NCBI RefSeq assembly: GCF_030272615.1
Contig: NC_081407.1
Span: 98,005,897-98,069,896, forward strand
Reading direction: 5' to 3'
Length of the DNA: 64,000 nt
Origin: Cryptomeria japonica
Lineage: Eukaryota > Streptophyta > Pinopsida > Cupressales > Cupressaceae
The notes below the pieces were generated by a model, which was given only the letters and a program-made list of their open reading frames with translations, was not told the origin of the DNA and did not search any database. Shown in pieces: positions 22,036-36,000 of the stretch. The first letter of the stretch is position 1; the number at the start of each line of letters is the position of its first letter. Both the position numbers and the translations under genes were made by a program.

Positions 22036-24005
22036 ATGTCTTTCTAGTCTGCTCTGCGTTCAAGCCATTAATTCACTTTAACAGTTTTCTTCCCTTAAGT
22101 CCTCCTCGTCCAATACTACTGAAAATCTCTACATAAACCTCCCCTAAACAGAAGACATTTCTAAAGAGCGAATCGGTAAGCCGTAAGGGTTGAAAAAATC
22201 ACATTTATCAGATAAATTTGAGCAGTTGAACGCTGTATCATATCTGCAAAGGTCTGTGTTTAATGAAAGTTTAGGATGCCAATCTTAACGTAAAGGTACT
22301 TTATCGTGTTATTCTCTCGTAGAATGTTTGGAGTTTTGTAGGCTAGATTGACAAAAAATTATCCTTCAAAATTTTGTAAGTTGGGTTCTTACACAGGTAT
22401 GAAAATAACAAAATTCAAATACAATGTGTTTTCTTGCTAGGGTTTCACCTGCGTCATTGTAAATCATTTTTCTAGAGGATAAAAGGCTATGTTTTAGATT
22501 GACGTTTCGGATCACTCAGACGTTTTTTTTTTTTTCCCCAAAATTTGTTAATCTGGTAATATCCCCTTGCTGGGTATTCCTCCGCTTTGATGTGGTCTGT
22601 TGTAGGGGATACATCTCCTGCTTATCCTCTATGGATTGTCCTGTGCAAAGTTTGTTCATATAAATTATGAACAAATAGAATCATTTCCTTAAAATATAAA
22701 CTAGATGAAGTTTGTAGGACCTGATGAGAGTTTTTAGGGAGGCATACTGAAAAATGCCATCAAATATATTTGATGACATTTGTTTTTAGAGGCTTATTGA
22801 CAAATACAATCTAATATTTGTTGACATTTTTTCTTAGTAAGGCATTTAAATATTCCACTGGATCTCGCCCTTGAGAATAGCTCCACATCTGGCTTAAAAA
22901 AGTAATTGAAATTCAAAACCCAACATGTATTTGAAATTCAAAATCCAATATGTATTTAAATTTTAATTAATTCAAATAAGTATTATTTATGGACAAATTT
23001 GCATCCAGTATGAAATAAAAGTATTGCGCCCATTGAAAGATGCTTTCTAAATTTTCTGAACGCATGCTTCTCAGAAATTTTAAGAGCAGTTTTAATGAAA
23101 TATGTCTCATACCAAGGGTACCTTACAATTAAAATATTTGCTCAAATGTGCCCCAGCCTCCCCACAAGACAACCTTGACGTATGTATGTTGGAGTTATGG
23201 GTCATGTTATTGCTGTTCATGGATTGAACTCAAGTCTTGCACTCAGAACGTCCTTGTTTTATTACACCAACCACCCGTTGGACCTCATGTGTTGTGTCTG
23301 CATCATAGAAATAATACACAACTTATGCATGGTTATGAGGCTTTTAGCAAGTTTGTCATGGTTAGAGAACCTTGTTGCATGTCGGATGGGGCTATTGACT
23401 ACCATATTGGGGTGGAGGAATTTAAAAATGAGTCAAACTCTTACGAATGGTAGACTGGACCACAATCCTAGAAGTGTTATGTTTGTATTGGACAATTAGA
23501 CATTGTGCATGGTTACATAACCATTTTATAATTTGTGATCTCAAATTTATAGGTTTTTAGTTCAATACATGCTTGGCGCAAACCTAAAACACAACCTTTT
23601 CCTTTTTAACGTAAATCTATTTTCTTTGGATTCAGAAATTTGTATACTAGTGCTTGAGTTTTGTGTATTAGTTTCAATTGTGTTAGAAGTTTTTAGTTCA
23701 ATACTAGTTTTGCAGACACAGCAACGCTAGTATTTTTTGGTTTAAAAATCCAAGAATTTCATTAAAATTTGTACAAACCTTCAAAGCAGGTCCATTAACT
23801 TTTCCAGGACAAATAGGGATAGAATACTCTTTTTAAACTGTGATTACGTTGCTTTGGTTCTTGATATTTCTTTTCTACATGTAAAACGAGAAAAAAAGTC
23901 TAGTGTGTTTTTACATATGAAACATGCAGTCAAGGTCATCTTCTTTCTGTAACTTCTCAGGGGCTTTTGCATTCGGAAAGAAAGGGGAACAAATAAAAAT
24001 TCTGA
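22036..24005 (+). other. Probable HD2 5' UTR with a ~1.8-kb intron
   Basis: A donor-like TCG|GTAAGCC at 22175/22176 and an acceptor-like TTCTCAG at 23954-23960 would remove 22176-23960 and leave a short leader ahead of the ATG at 24006. No convincing coding frame is seen in between. The intron is inferred and untested. Confidence 0.35.
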
Positions 24006-27000
24006 ATGGAGTGTTTTTGGGGTAAGCTATCTGTAATTCATTCAAATTAGTATCTTCTTTTATACCCAACAAGTGGGCTTATTTTCTATGTTCTAATGGT
24101 TGCTAATGATTGTGTTTCTGTAATGAGTGCTTGTTGTATCCTTTTAACTGCTGGAGTGGACTGGTTGTTGCATCCCTTGATCCATCTTTGGAGTTTCATT
24201 ATGTGTTGCTTGTGTTATTCCCTGTATTTAGTTTTGACTCTTGAGTGACTTTTCAGGGAATGGGCTTTTTATTTTGTTATGTAACATTTATTTTGGTTGC
24301 CTAGACAGGAGTTGAAGTGAAGCCTGGACAAGCTTTGACTTGTGAATCCTTCAAAAACGATGTCATAAATTTAACTCAGGTTGTTTAAGATGCCTGCTCT
24401 GTCACTCCCCATATCCATAGTACTCTAATGAATGTGCTTGAGAGTTTGCAGGCTTTCTTATGAAACGTTTGGTTATATCTTCACAGGCCTCAAATTTGAA
24501 ATTTTTGCAAAAATATGCCATTGGTTGCAGGTGGCCCTCGGAGAGACAACTTTGCGCAGAGATAATGAGAGGGTTCTTGTTTATCTTCATGTGGATAAGA
24601 AGATAATTGTGCTAGGAACCCTTATACATGGAAGATGTCATCAGATTGGGCTGAATTTGATCTTCAATAAATCATTCCAAATATCTCATTCTTCTAAATA
24701 TGCAAGTCTATTTTTCTGTGGCTATTCTAGAGTTGTCCCTAAGTGGAAGCAATCTGCAAGGAGGGATGATGATGCTGATGATGAGGGGGACGACAAGGTT
24801 GGGTTTCTTTTGTCTTTTGCTTGTACGTTTTAATCAAATGAGTTTATTATATAAATCCTTAAGGCAATTTAAGAAATTATAGATACTTGCTTTGTCATCT
24901 GCATCAAGACATACTTTTAGATTTCACTTTTTTTAGAAGCACCATTTTCTTGGCCTACAAAGTTCATATTGTCTGCGTGACAGGATTTTGAAGACTTTTG
25001 TAGTAGTGATGATGGAAGTGAAAAAGATGAGGATGAGGATGACTATGATGATGATGATGACGACGACAAAGATGAGGGAATTCCCATGGTATAATTGGAA
25101 TTGGTTGATTTGTTTCAGCTCTGACATTTTAATATTTAGCTAACAATGCAATATCATACGTTGCTGATGGAAATCAATGGCCTGTGCAGGATTCGGATAC
25201 AGAAACTCCAAGAATAATTCAGAAGGGAAACGTTTCTACATCTGAAGATGATTCCAAGGATGAAGAGGGAGAGTACGATGAAGTTGAGGTTAGTTTTTTA
25301 TATATTGGTCAAATATTTTAAGTACATGGGTTTCAACTTTAAAATTTTTTCACCAACCTAATAAGTGAATTTTTGGTTAATTTCTCTCTTATTTTTACTG
25401 TAATTTGACACCAATATGCTCGTACTATTTGTGCCTTTTCTACATGTCTTATGAAGCTTAATCCTTTTGTGTAATAGGACATGGAAGATAGTAGAAGTGA
25501 TGATAAGGATGAGGAAAGTGAGGATGAAGTAGACAGCAGTGAAGATGAGGAAGATGAGGAAATATCAAGGGTCGCAATGGTATAATTTTTCTTGGTTTAA
25601 TTATTTCAACTTGTCTTGGGCATTTAAAGTTTATTGACACAACAATGCACTGCCATAGATGTGTGCTGGAAATCATAAGCGGCCAAGGCCAAATTCAGGC
25701 ATCAAGACTCCAAAAACAAATAAGAAAGCAAAGGTGGTTACACCTCATGTTGAAAAGCCAGGTTATCTTTGCAGCTCTATTGCTAAGTTGTCTTCTTTGC
25801 TTTTCTTTTGGTGTTTTGATTATGTCTGATTTTATCAATGAGTAGTAGTTAAAATCATTTTCAATTTTTTCTTTGGTTGTCCATGTAAACCTTCTATTAT
25901 GATGGCAAGGTTGATTTCATGCCTAGATAAGTAAAATCTCTACTTGGTAAAATATATTATCTTTACTAGCAAGAAAAATTGTATCTATGTTGACCAGATT
26001 ATATCATATTATGCTAGTGGTCAGGGATTCTTGTAAAGATCTTTGCATTAAAGATTCATTTGAGTATGAACATGCAAGGGTCTAGAATGAAGGAACATTT
26101 GTTTTCCTTTGTTGCCACACAAAATTTGAACAAGTTGCAAAAATGTAAACCTTTGGTTGAATTTGATGATATTGAAATCTAGTGTGTGTTGATTTATAAA
26201 ATCAAATATATCCACTTGTTCCCTGAAGATGCATCACATGGGTTTTTAGCTATTCTTTGAGCGCTGGGGGGTTCAACTATTATATAGCTTATAATATGGT
26301 AGGAAAACTTTGGAGCAATTTTGTAAGGTAGGTAAGACCTTTGACTTTGGGCTCAGCTAGACCCAGTGGGCTTCCTTAGAGGTACCTTGAATAGGATTAA
26401 ATACAATTGAAGATAAATCTATAAATTGTGTAGTAGTATCCACTGTACATCTAACCCCAAAGGTTGTCACTAGGTCAAGGACTAACCTACCACTATAACC
26501 TCTATTAAGCTATTAAGCACATCACTCCATGACAACAAGGTGTGGGCATGCACAAAGATCCTCTAGGATGATAATCGCTATGGATTGATGGAGATGGTTT
26601 TCCTAGTTATAACATTGAGTCATGAAGTGCACACAAACCTTCTTCCTACTACCCTATTGGTGTAAGATGTTTTTAGTTTAGGTTCATGGTGCATCATTAC
26701 TTCGAGGATTGGCTCCTTATCTATTTGGTCATGGAGTCCAGGCATGCCATGAGGAACAGCAAATCAAAATCACAAAGGATATGAGCCATGCATACACATA
26801 CACCACAAATATCAACAAGCAATTGAACATACTTGGCAATCCATCCTAGATTGTAGAAATTCATATGCAATAAAGAAAAAAATTGTACAACGCTTGTAAG
26901 GACTTAGAACGTTGTCCCATTCATCTAATATTCGATTACATTTATACTAGCAAACTAGCAAGAGAAAACCTCAAGCTATAACTTCCTAAAAAAATCCCAA

Positions 27001-30000
27001 ATGGAATTACGGAGACATTCAATTGCGAGAATCATTTACAATATTATCCTCCTTGAGATTTACAAGCATTTGTTGCTTGAACGGTGATTGAATTTGCAAG
27101 AGTTGAAACACCGTAGAAGCTCCTTTGGTTTGTAGATGCATGGATATTAAAAATGGCAAACCTTCTTTTTGGAAAACAATTTGGCATGTACGATGCTCCA
27201 TTGGTTGCCATGTTACTTTGGGAATTGAGGAGGAATTGGTGGTCAATGGTTGAGGTGTGCAAAGTGAGCTTAGTTCTATAAAATCCATTAAAATGGTAGT
27301 TTGGAGCTTTCATGGAAACCATCCATGTAAAAAATGTAACCATCACATTAATAGTGGCATGGCACTCCTCATTCTTTTCCATTGATGGAAGTACATTTGA
27401 AATTGTACCCTTGAGATGAATAGTTCTTTTTGGGTGTGAAAAATCCAATTGGGTTAGTGCGGTGTCTTATTAAGTCATTAATGACGCTTTGGGTTGTGTA
27501 GGCAGGCAAGTGGGAGTGAACAATACAAAGTGCAAGAGTTTTGAGGATTCGAGGTCTATGCCTCAACCCATAATACTAGGGGTGTTCCCACATCTTCAAC
27601 TCTGATAAAGCATATAGAAGGAAATGTTGGAAGATGGGGATAAGGGATACCAAGGGAAATATACCTAGGAAAAGGGAAGGTTGAAACCTTGGCTCTAAAG
27701 GAAACTTATCATAAAGGATTGAAGAGTAGGGAGTCAAGAGGAAAGCATGTTCGTGAGATAAATTCTAACAACTTGACAAAAGAAAGGGAAATTCGAGTTC
27801 AACGAAAAGGAGTGATAGGAAGGACGTAGGAGAACTTAGATGTCTTGACATGAATGGGTAAGAGGTATGTTGAGATGGGAAAGTTCAATATCTTGATGGG
27901 AATAAAGGAAACAATGGGGCTAGGTAGAAAGGCATATTGGAAAGGGAAGCTTTGACATTCAATATAGTCTCTAGAAATTTGAACATAGAACCTTCATACT
28001 TAGACTTTTTGGGATTTTTTAACTTTTAACACATGAGTAGGCACATGAGGGATGCAAAGGAAGGACTCCTATGCAGACTTAGATGAAGGGAGACCCATTA
28101 GGAATTATCTCAAATTGGTTATCTATGATGAGAATAGCAGGGGAAAAATACATAAAGGGCTATGAATCTAGCACAATTGGACATAGTCAAACCGGGTGCT
28201 AACATTAGGGATAGGGGGATGAGGATAACAAATCCCATGTTCACCACCCCTAGTTTTCTTTAAGGGACATCCTCATATGTTGGGTAACTTTGTGGGATGG
28301 CTATCATCCTTGACATCCCTATAACTTCCCAAAGACTTCAAGACATCCCCTGTGATTGTCAATTTTAAATTTGTAAAAGTTTTTCATTGACCTAAGTAAT
28401 GCTTTGTTCGTTTGCTCATCAATTTCCTATTAAAGATAATTGCTTGGATGTTTGTGCAATCTACCAAAGCTTGGAGCGACATGGTTGGGTAATACTAAAA
28501 TTTGTAGCAATCCAACAATGGATAACATTGTGGGGTTGGATGGATGCTAGTGGGCCAAGGTCCATGGAACAAGATTTAGTTATAAATCTAAGGCAAAACT
28601 TTAATTTAATGGTGTGTTTGATATTGATTTTAATCTTTACAATTGTAAACTTCAAATATTATAGAAAGTAACAATATATTTTTTAAAAACTTGGATAATT
28701 GTCAAAATGGGATTTGTTAGGCTTAGAAGTAGCTTGAATACTTGAAAAGATAGTTGATGATAGAAATGTTATATCTCTTGAAGGAACCCTTTTTAGCTCA
28801 TCAGAGAAAGGTGCACTACTCAATTTGTCGATGGCATGGTGCAAGTGAAACAAGTTTTACAATTCATTTGGGGAGGATACTATATCCCCCTTCAAGTCTA
28901 ATATTGTTGGTATTTGTCATTGTTATGACTCAATACTAGAATGAGGGAATAAATGATATGGTCTTCTAGTCTTGTTATCAATCTTAATCGTACACCTTGA
29001 TATATACTCATTTATATGCTATAAAATGGAGTTGCTATAATTATAACTTATTACTATTGCAATTCAAATTCATTATAATCCTCTTAGTAAATTAATTAAT
29101 AAATTATTTTCTGAGCTTTCTAAGTCTAATATATAATTTTTAAAGGAAAATACTATAAAGTGAATAAAATCAAATAAAGAAATGTTTGTTGAAAAGAAAA
29201 GAGGCAGCAAACAAATTATTGAAGAACTAAAATGATGTGAAAGAAGTTTGGTGGAAGGTGAGCAGTTGCTTGCATGTCATAGAAGAAGGAATGGCGTCCA
29301 TTTGCTATGGTTATATTGGAAGTGATAGGGGCAGGTGCAAGGTGTGAACATCCATTAAAGCATAAAAGATGGAGGATTTGTCAGATGAGTAGTTGGTGCT
29401 GCCCTTTGAGGCACGGTGTTGCATGTATTAATGAGTCGCTTCTCTACAAGCTAGGTATACTTGTGCAAGCAAAAATGACCATGATTCATGTGCTCTAAGC
29501 TTTGTAGAATGAATTGAAACCATAAACATTGAGAATCTAGGAAGCCTCCAGCATAGTATGAATGGCCCATTGAAAAGGAGAAGAAGTATGGCACACATAG
29601 CCCATTCTTTGATAGCTGTAGGAGCCAATTAGGGGATCCTCTATAAGATAACTCTCATAGGGAAATTTGAGTTTGTTTAGCTTTTTTCCCATGGTGATGA
29701 GAAGAATGATATTCATTTCTTAAGGGCACTGAACATATTGCAAGTAAGTCTAATATAGAAGTTTAGAGATATAAAAGGTGGTTATCAACAAGGCCTCCTT
29801 GTGTATTGTGCCAATTGTTTGAAGTGGTGATAAGAGAGACAAACACAATGAGTCAGCTTTCCTGTGGAGGTTTGTAGACTAACTCAATAGTGACCTGGGA
29901 CAACATTGAGCTTACAAATTAAAGAATAATTTTTGCACTCGTGTGCCTCCTTGCAGAGGCAGCAGATAGTGTAAAAGAAGAAGTGGCTTCCACTATTGTT

Positions 30001-33000
30001 AATGTTATTAAGTGTGGGAGCAATGAGTTGGTGTTGTGACAGGGCTGAAAACACTAGCGACTACCATGCTTGGGTTTGGATTGGGATAGAGGAGAGTGGT
30101 GGAGACCATGGTCAACATCAACACACAACTTCTCTTACCTTGCTGGCAGTGGGTGTTACCATTGGTGGGAGCTGGTATGGAAAGGTACATATTTACATGC
30201 TTGTGTGAGTCTATGAACGGTGGAAAACCCACAATTTGTACTTGCATTAGGATTCATTTTAGAGGCTGGTGTGTTTGGGTGTCTGGTTATTAGTTTATGT
30301 CATTTGCAGTGCACGCTCTTGGAGTATTTTGGTGCTATGGGTAAGTGGTTTTGTGACCGTTCTTTGTGTATTTTTTGGGTGTGAGTTTGAATTATTATGA
30401 GTCTTATAATGCTTTATTTTCTAATTGTTAATATTTTTCTAGTAGAGCTACAGGATGTAGTTCTATGTATATATCTTTTGTGAAAGCAATAGATAGTTTA
30501 CCATATGATAATGCAAACTGATGTCTATGGGGAACTGCTGATACACAAGTTCGAAATTAGAAAAATAAACCACAACCACATGACATCTCTTTACTTTTCC
30601 TTTGGTGTAAAAAAATTGTTCCCTGAAATGGTTCTTCATGTGTTTGCAAATCTGATTTGAAAGGTGAGATGTCTAAATTACCATATTATGAAACATAGAC
30701 TGCATAAAATACCATTAAGATTTCAGGAAACAACTTGGTATGATAAGACACAAGTGAACCCATAGCATTATCATAGTGAATTTTTGGTCAAAAGCATGAT
30801 GACTTATATGGAAGTTGTGAAGACTAAAGGCTTGGCTTTAGTTGAGAAATGCAATGAACGTTGTAAACCTTGTTGAACCATAAGGTGTTAGTTACATTAC
30901 TATTGTAGTTGTCCGCTTGAGACCAATTTCAAAGGCTGCATCAACAAGACTTGTGTGACCTCAACATCATCATTTTTGGACGAAGAGCTATGGAACAACA
31001 TTGGATTGAGATAGTATCTGATGCAGAGCATGGGGGCTCACTTCAACTCTTTCCTTAACTTGACAAGGTCTACTCAAGATTTCATATCACCAAATGACTC
31101 TAACTTTCCAACCCCTTCAACAAACTAATGGACACTTTAGAATATGTGCAAATGACATGACTAACCCAACAATGACTCCTGCAATCTCAGACTTTTCAAA
31201 ACTTCAGTCTTTCAATTAACTGTCCCAATTTAACCTTCTTGTTCACACAAGGCTACAAACACCCAAATAGGCTTAATGGCTTCAAAAGCTTAAACCTCTT
31301 AACCAAAGCTTCAAACACTTCATTTAGGACCTATAAATGCTCATTAAATCATTAGCCACCTCCCCCAAGGATTTTTCTTCAAACCCTAACCTCTAACCAC
31401 CTCTTCTTGCACAAAAACACACCGTTTCAACCTAGGGCTTCCTCATACCATATGAAAACCTTCTTCATAATTCCTTAAACCTTGGTAAATAATCAAACAC
31501 CTATAAATAGACTTTCTCACAAATTTTGAACGGTTTTCAACGATGGAAACTAAAGATATGAATTTTCCTTCAAAACTGGAACCTTAATTTTTGAACAGGG
31601 CTGCTGGGAAGATTACCTTATTAGACAAATCAAATGAACTTATCTTTTGGACTGATAAGAACAAACAATGTTTGAAATTAAATTATCTTTACAACCATGT
31701 GAGTTTCAGGTCCGTACTATTCTGTATATGGCCGTACAACACAAATTATAGTCATGTTTTGCAAGAAAACAATGAGTATTGATTCCAATTTGCATCCAAA
31801 CGGCCACCAACCTTGTGGTCGACCATATGAAGTCTTTTTAAATCTTCACATCTAGTTTTTGATCAGTTACAAACCACCAACCAACTTCTAATACCCCTTG
31901 ACTCTTCAACTTCTATTCTTGCATTTTTGCACTTTGACAACATGACAACTTTTGCAAGAATTTACAAAATTTGACAAACCACCACCTATAAACTTAATAA
32001 TGACTCAAGACACCTTACACACCTTAGAAATGGTCTTTAAGACCTTATGAAATGACTCAAACACAACATAAAGGAACTATTTACAAAAATGGCCTCATGG
32101 AGGCATAAAGTCCACTAGGTGATCCGGCACCAATATCTAACAACATGGATAGGAGAGTGCATCTTTGACCCATCTTCTATCAACTATGTCCCATAATTGC
32201 ATATACTTGTCTTTGTTATTTTCCATCCTAATCCTTGTCATCCCCTTGTCCCTTTCCATGGCCTCATACAAATAGCCCATGGGGGATTTCTCCCTATCCA
32301 CCACTCTCAAGACTTTTACAAAAGGCTTTGAAAATTCTACAACTTGTTTACTTGCATCCAAAACACAAGTATAATAAATGTACTTTGCTATTGCTATGTC
32401 ATCTACTTGATTTATGAAGCTAAATTCCATCCGCTCATTTAAAAAAAACATACATTTTCAAATTTATTTTTTGTTGGCAAATAGTCTGTAGCGTCAATAG
32501 GTGTGTTACAAATTTTGTCATTTTTTATCAAACTAGCTCCTTGCCCTTCGTGAAAAATTGTATCATACACAAAACCCTCATGTGATTATGGATAAATTTG
32601 GTAATTGTGCAAACCTTTTGCAATACCTCCTTAACCCATCCAATTTTTTGAATGTCCTCTAGGATTAGATTGTGGCAATGTGCTCTACGTGCGGTAAAAA
32701 ATGTAGAGGAGCATTTGTCCATTAGGAATCTCTTAACAACAACACAAGCAACAACATTGTCTGTAATAAATTGAACCAAATTTTGTTGCCCTACATCTTT
32801 GAGCATCAGGTTGCAAATTTGATTTCATCGAATGCATCCAAAGATTTTAAAAATATGGTGCTAATATCACAAGAGACAAGGAAGTTGATGAGGGTTCAGT
32901 TCTTTCTATTTGTCCATCCATTTGACATTATGGTTCAACCAATATTTTCCCACTCTAGTTGATGTTCATTAACAACATCCTTAACGTTTTGTACTACACC

Positions 33001-36000
33001 TTTGAGCATTGCAAACCTCAATGTCTTTTAAAATGGGGCTTTGGATCTAGGACTTGCAATTGCAATAGCGTCCACCATACTTTGTCAATATGGAGACCTG
33101 GAACATGTAATAGAAAGTTAGAGTGGTTCCAAAATTTTGCAATTGTCTTCTTTGCTTGTTCATGGGCATTTTTCCTCTATCCTATACTCTCCAAAGTGGT
33201 CTGTGATCCTAGTGTAGTATGTGGTGCAAAGAAAGAATCAATGTTTCCTCCACCTATGTTTGGGCCATGTTGTAGAAGGTGTTGACGTGAATTCCCTAAA
33301 AGACCCATGTGCATCACCTTCTTCCAAACAATTGCTCCTAGCAATTGTAGAATTAGAAGCTAATTTTATTCTAGTTTTTGTCTTCTTTTCCTTATCCATA
33401 GAATTGTTTGAAGAGCTTGTTTTGCTTGATATGTGACTCATGTAGGAGCATGTTGTGCAACCAGTGGTGCTATGTCATGTCTTTTTCGCCAAATGCCATT
33501 TGAAGTGATAAATGCCACCATTGATATCATTCAGACACTAGTTGCATTTAACCTTAGTTTTATCTAAGACTAATGTGCAATGCGTACACACAAAGTCTTT
33601 TTGATATGTCATTATATTATGATCAAATATGCAAAAATGTTTTAATTTAGTCTTTCATGATGTGATATTTCAACCCAAGAATGTGAATGAATGAAGGAGA
33701 GCAAAGCAAGAAATAAAAAATGAGCCAAATAAACTATATTCAACTCAAGAGAATGCAAGGAATACAATGAAAAATAAGATGCTCATATGAGAGCGATGGG
33801 TGAGTATATATAGCACTTACCACCCAAGAGACTAAAAACACAACCAATGTGGGATAAAGTGAAAAAGTCCCTAAGTAAGCTTAACTAAGTGTGAAGAGAG
33901 CTATAGTGGAGAACTAGCTAATAAAGAACTAGAAGGCTAAAGAACCCTATTCACACTAACAATCCCCCCTTAAGTGCAACTTAGGGAGAAATGTAGACAA
34001 AAAAGTAAAGATGGGTCCCAAGAAAGGAAGGAGAAAACCTAGTGGAAAAAAACTGTTGATTGTAACTAGGTAGAATGTGGATTCTAGTTGCCTTAAGGCA
34101 ACATTGGAATCCGCCAAGGGCTGGGCCCTTCTCCTCTCACACGCTACTCTTAGGGCTGGGCCCTTCTCATCCCACACGCCACTCTTAGGGCTGGGCTGTA
34201 TACATCACGCTACTCCTCAATACCACGCTACGTGCAAGATAACATGCTTACATGAATAGGGCCGACCCTATCTAATAAAGGGTTTCGGTTAAAGTGATGC
34301 AAATAAATTAAAGGTTATGAATTCATCATAAGCCGACTTGATTAGGAGTGGTTGCTCTCCTATAAATAAGACATATACCTCTCACAATATAATTAATGTA
34401 GTCTGCAAGTAAATGCAAAATATATCCTCCTTGTGCAGCGAACTCCTTCACAAGTAGTAGGTCACAGCGAATATCTCCTTCTTGTGCAGCGAACTCTCTT
34501 ACAAGCAGTAGGTCACAGCAAACTACATGTATGTGCAGATCTAAGTGGTGATCACAGCGAATTCCATATATGTGCAGATCCAATTAGTGATCACAGCGAA
34601 CTCCATGAATGAACGGCAGATCCAATTAGTGATCACAGCGAACTAATTGGTGATTACGAATTCCATGAATCTCCATTGAAGGCTCAAGCAAAGGACTGCA
34701 ACTAGTTGAAAGGTGCATACACAGCAAGACAAGTTAGAAGGACTGTAAAACATGATCTTTGTCAACAAACTAGCTGTGTAGTCTTCCATAGCATCTTCCT
34801 TGTGACTACAACTTCTATACTCCAGATAAGTGTGTAAGTGTCAATTGAATCTAAAACCATAATCAGATTTGAGGATCTTTTCTGGTTGGGTTTTTCCTCC
34901 TAAGAGGTTTTCCTAGGGTAACTTTGTTTTGTCTCTTTTGCATTCATTTCTTATCATGCTTAAATCTGAAAACCAATAAATCTAATTAACCTAGTTGGAA
35001 ACAAATTCTGATTTTCTGAGTATCATCTAATCTGAAAGTGCTAAAATTAACATGGTATCAGAGCTATAGGCTAGATCAACTTTCAATTTTCAGAATTAGT
35101 ACTCCTTTATTTCCAGATTGTTGTCTCATTCACAGGTCAGGTTAATGGGGCTGGAAGTTGAAGATAGGCTTGATGAAAATATCAGAGATAGGTTCGTACT
35201 AACCAGTGATCAGATTTAATCATGTAATTTCAGTCTCTTGTCCTTTCCTTCTTTGATGACATGTTTGTAAATATAAGGATCTCTCAATAAGACGAATTTT
35301 ATAACAATGAAAACATTAAATGTTAACTGAATGAATCTTCTATTTTAGTCCTTGTTAAACTGAATATTATAAGAGGATGCTTGGTTAATTAAGATTGTTG
35401 TTAAGGGCTTATTATTTTTGGTTGCAACTTTATGTAGTGGTTAAGATCTGATTTAAATAAGAGTTGCAGATCTGATTGTGAAAGGGTGTGTCTCTTGCCA
35501 AAGAACATACATGATGAGGAGGTGTGACCTCTCCCTCATATTGAGAGACATAAAGGAAAGAAATCAAAGCATCCAGTGATATCACCTCGGATCGGATCGG
35601 ATCATAACTATTTTTAAGTTACAGGTAGTAACATCTTTGTTCTAGGTGGTATGCATGGGGATGTGCTTAGTGCATGCTTAATATATGATACCTAATAATG
35701 ATCTTATACAGAATTTAATAATAATATTAATATGGACTGCAATATGTATGACAGTTATACTTAATTTCATTCATAATACATGACAAGTTAGTATGCTTAT
35801 AGCCTAATACTTGTTACTACTGTCAGTATTTAAGAAAGTTGAGAATGGAGTTGTTTCCAAAGAGGGGCAGTCTAAATCCAATCAATAGGATGATTCCCAA
35901 GATAGGGTAAGGATCAGCATCCCATAAACTTTGAGGGTATGGTCCCAAGATAGGGTAAGGGCTTGGAACTGTAAACCTTGAGGGAGCCTATTGTATCTTG

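Noticed and set aside
27019-27566. Possible gene on the minus strand (134 and 65 codons in different frames)
   Set aside because: No recognised motif, overlapping frames and no consistent splice sites; kept only as unassigned intron DNA.
31000-32143. Possible solo LTR ending at 32143 (minus strand TGTTAGATATTGG)
   Set aside because: No matching second end or target duplication could be found.
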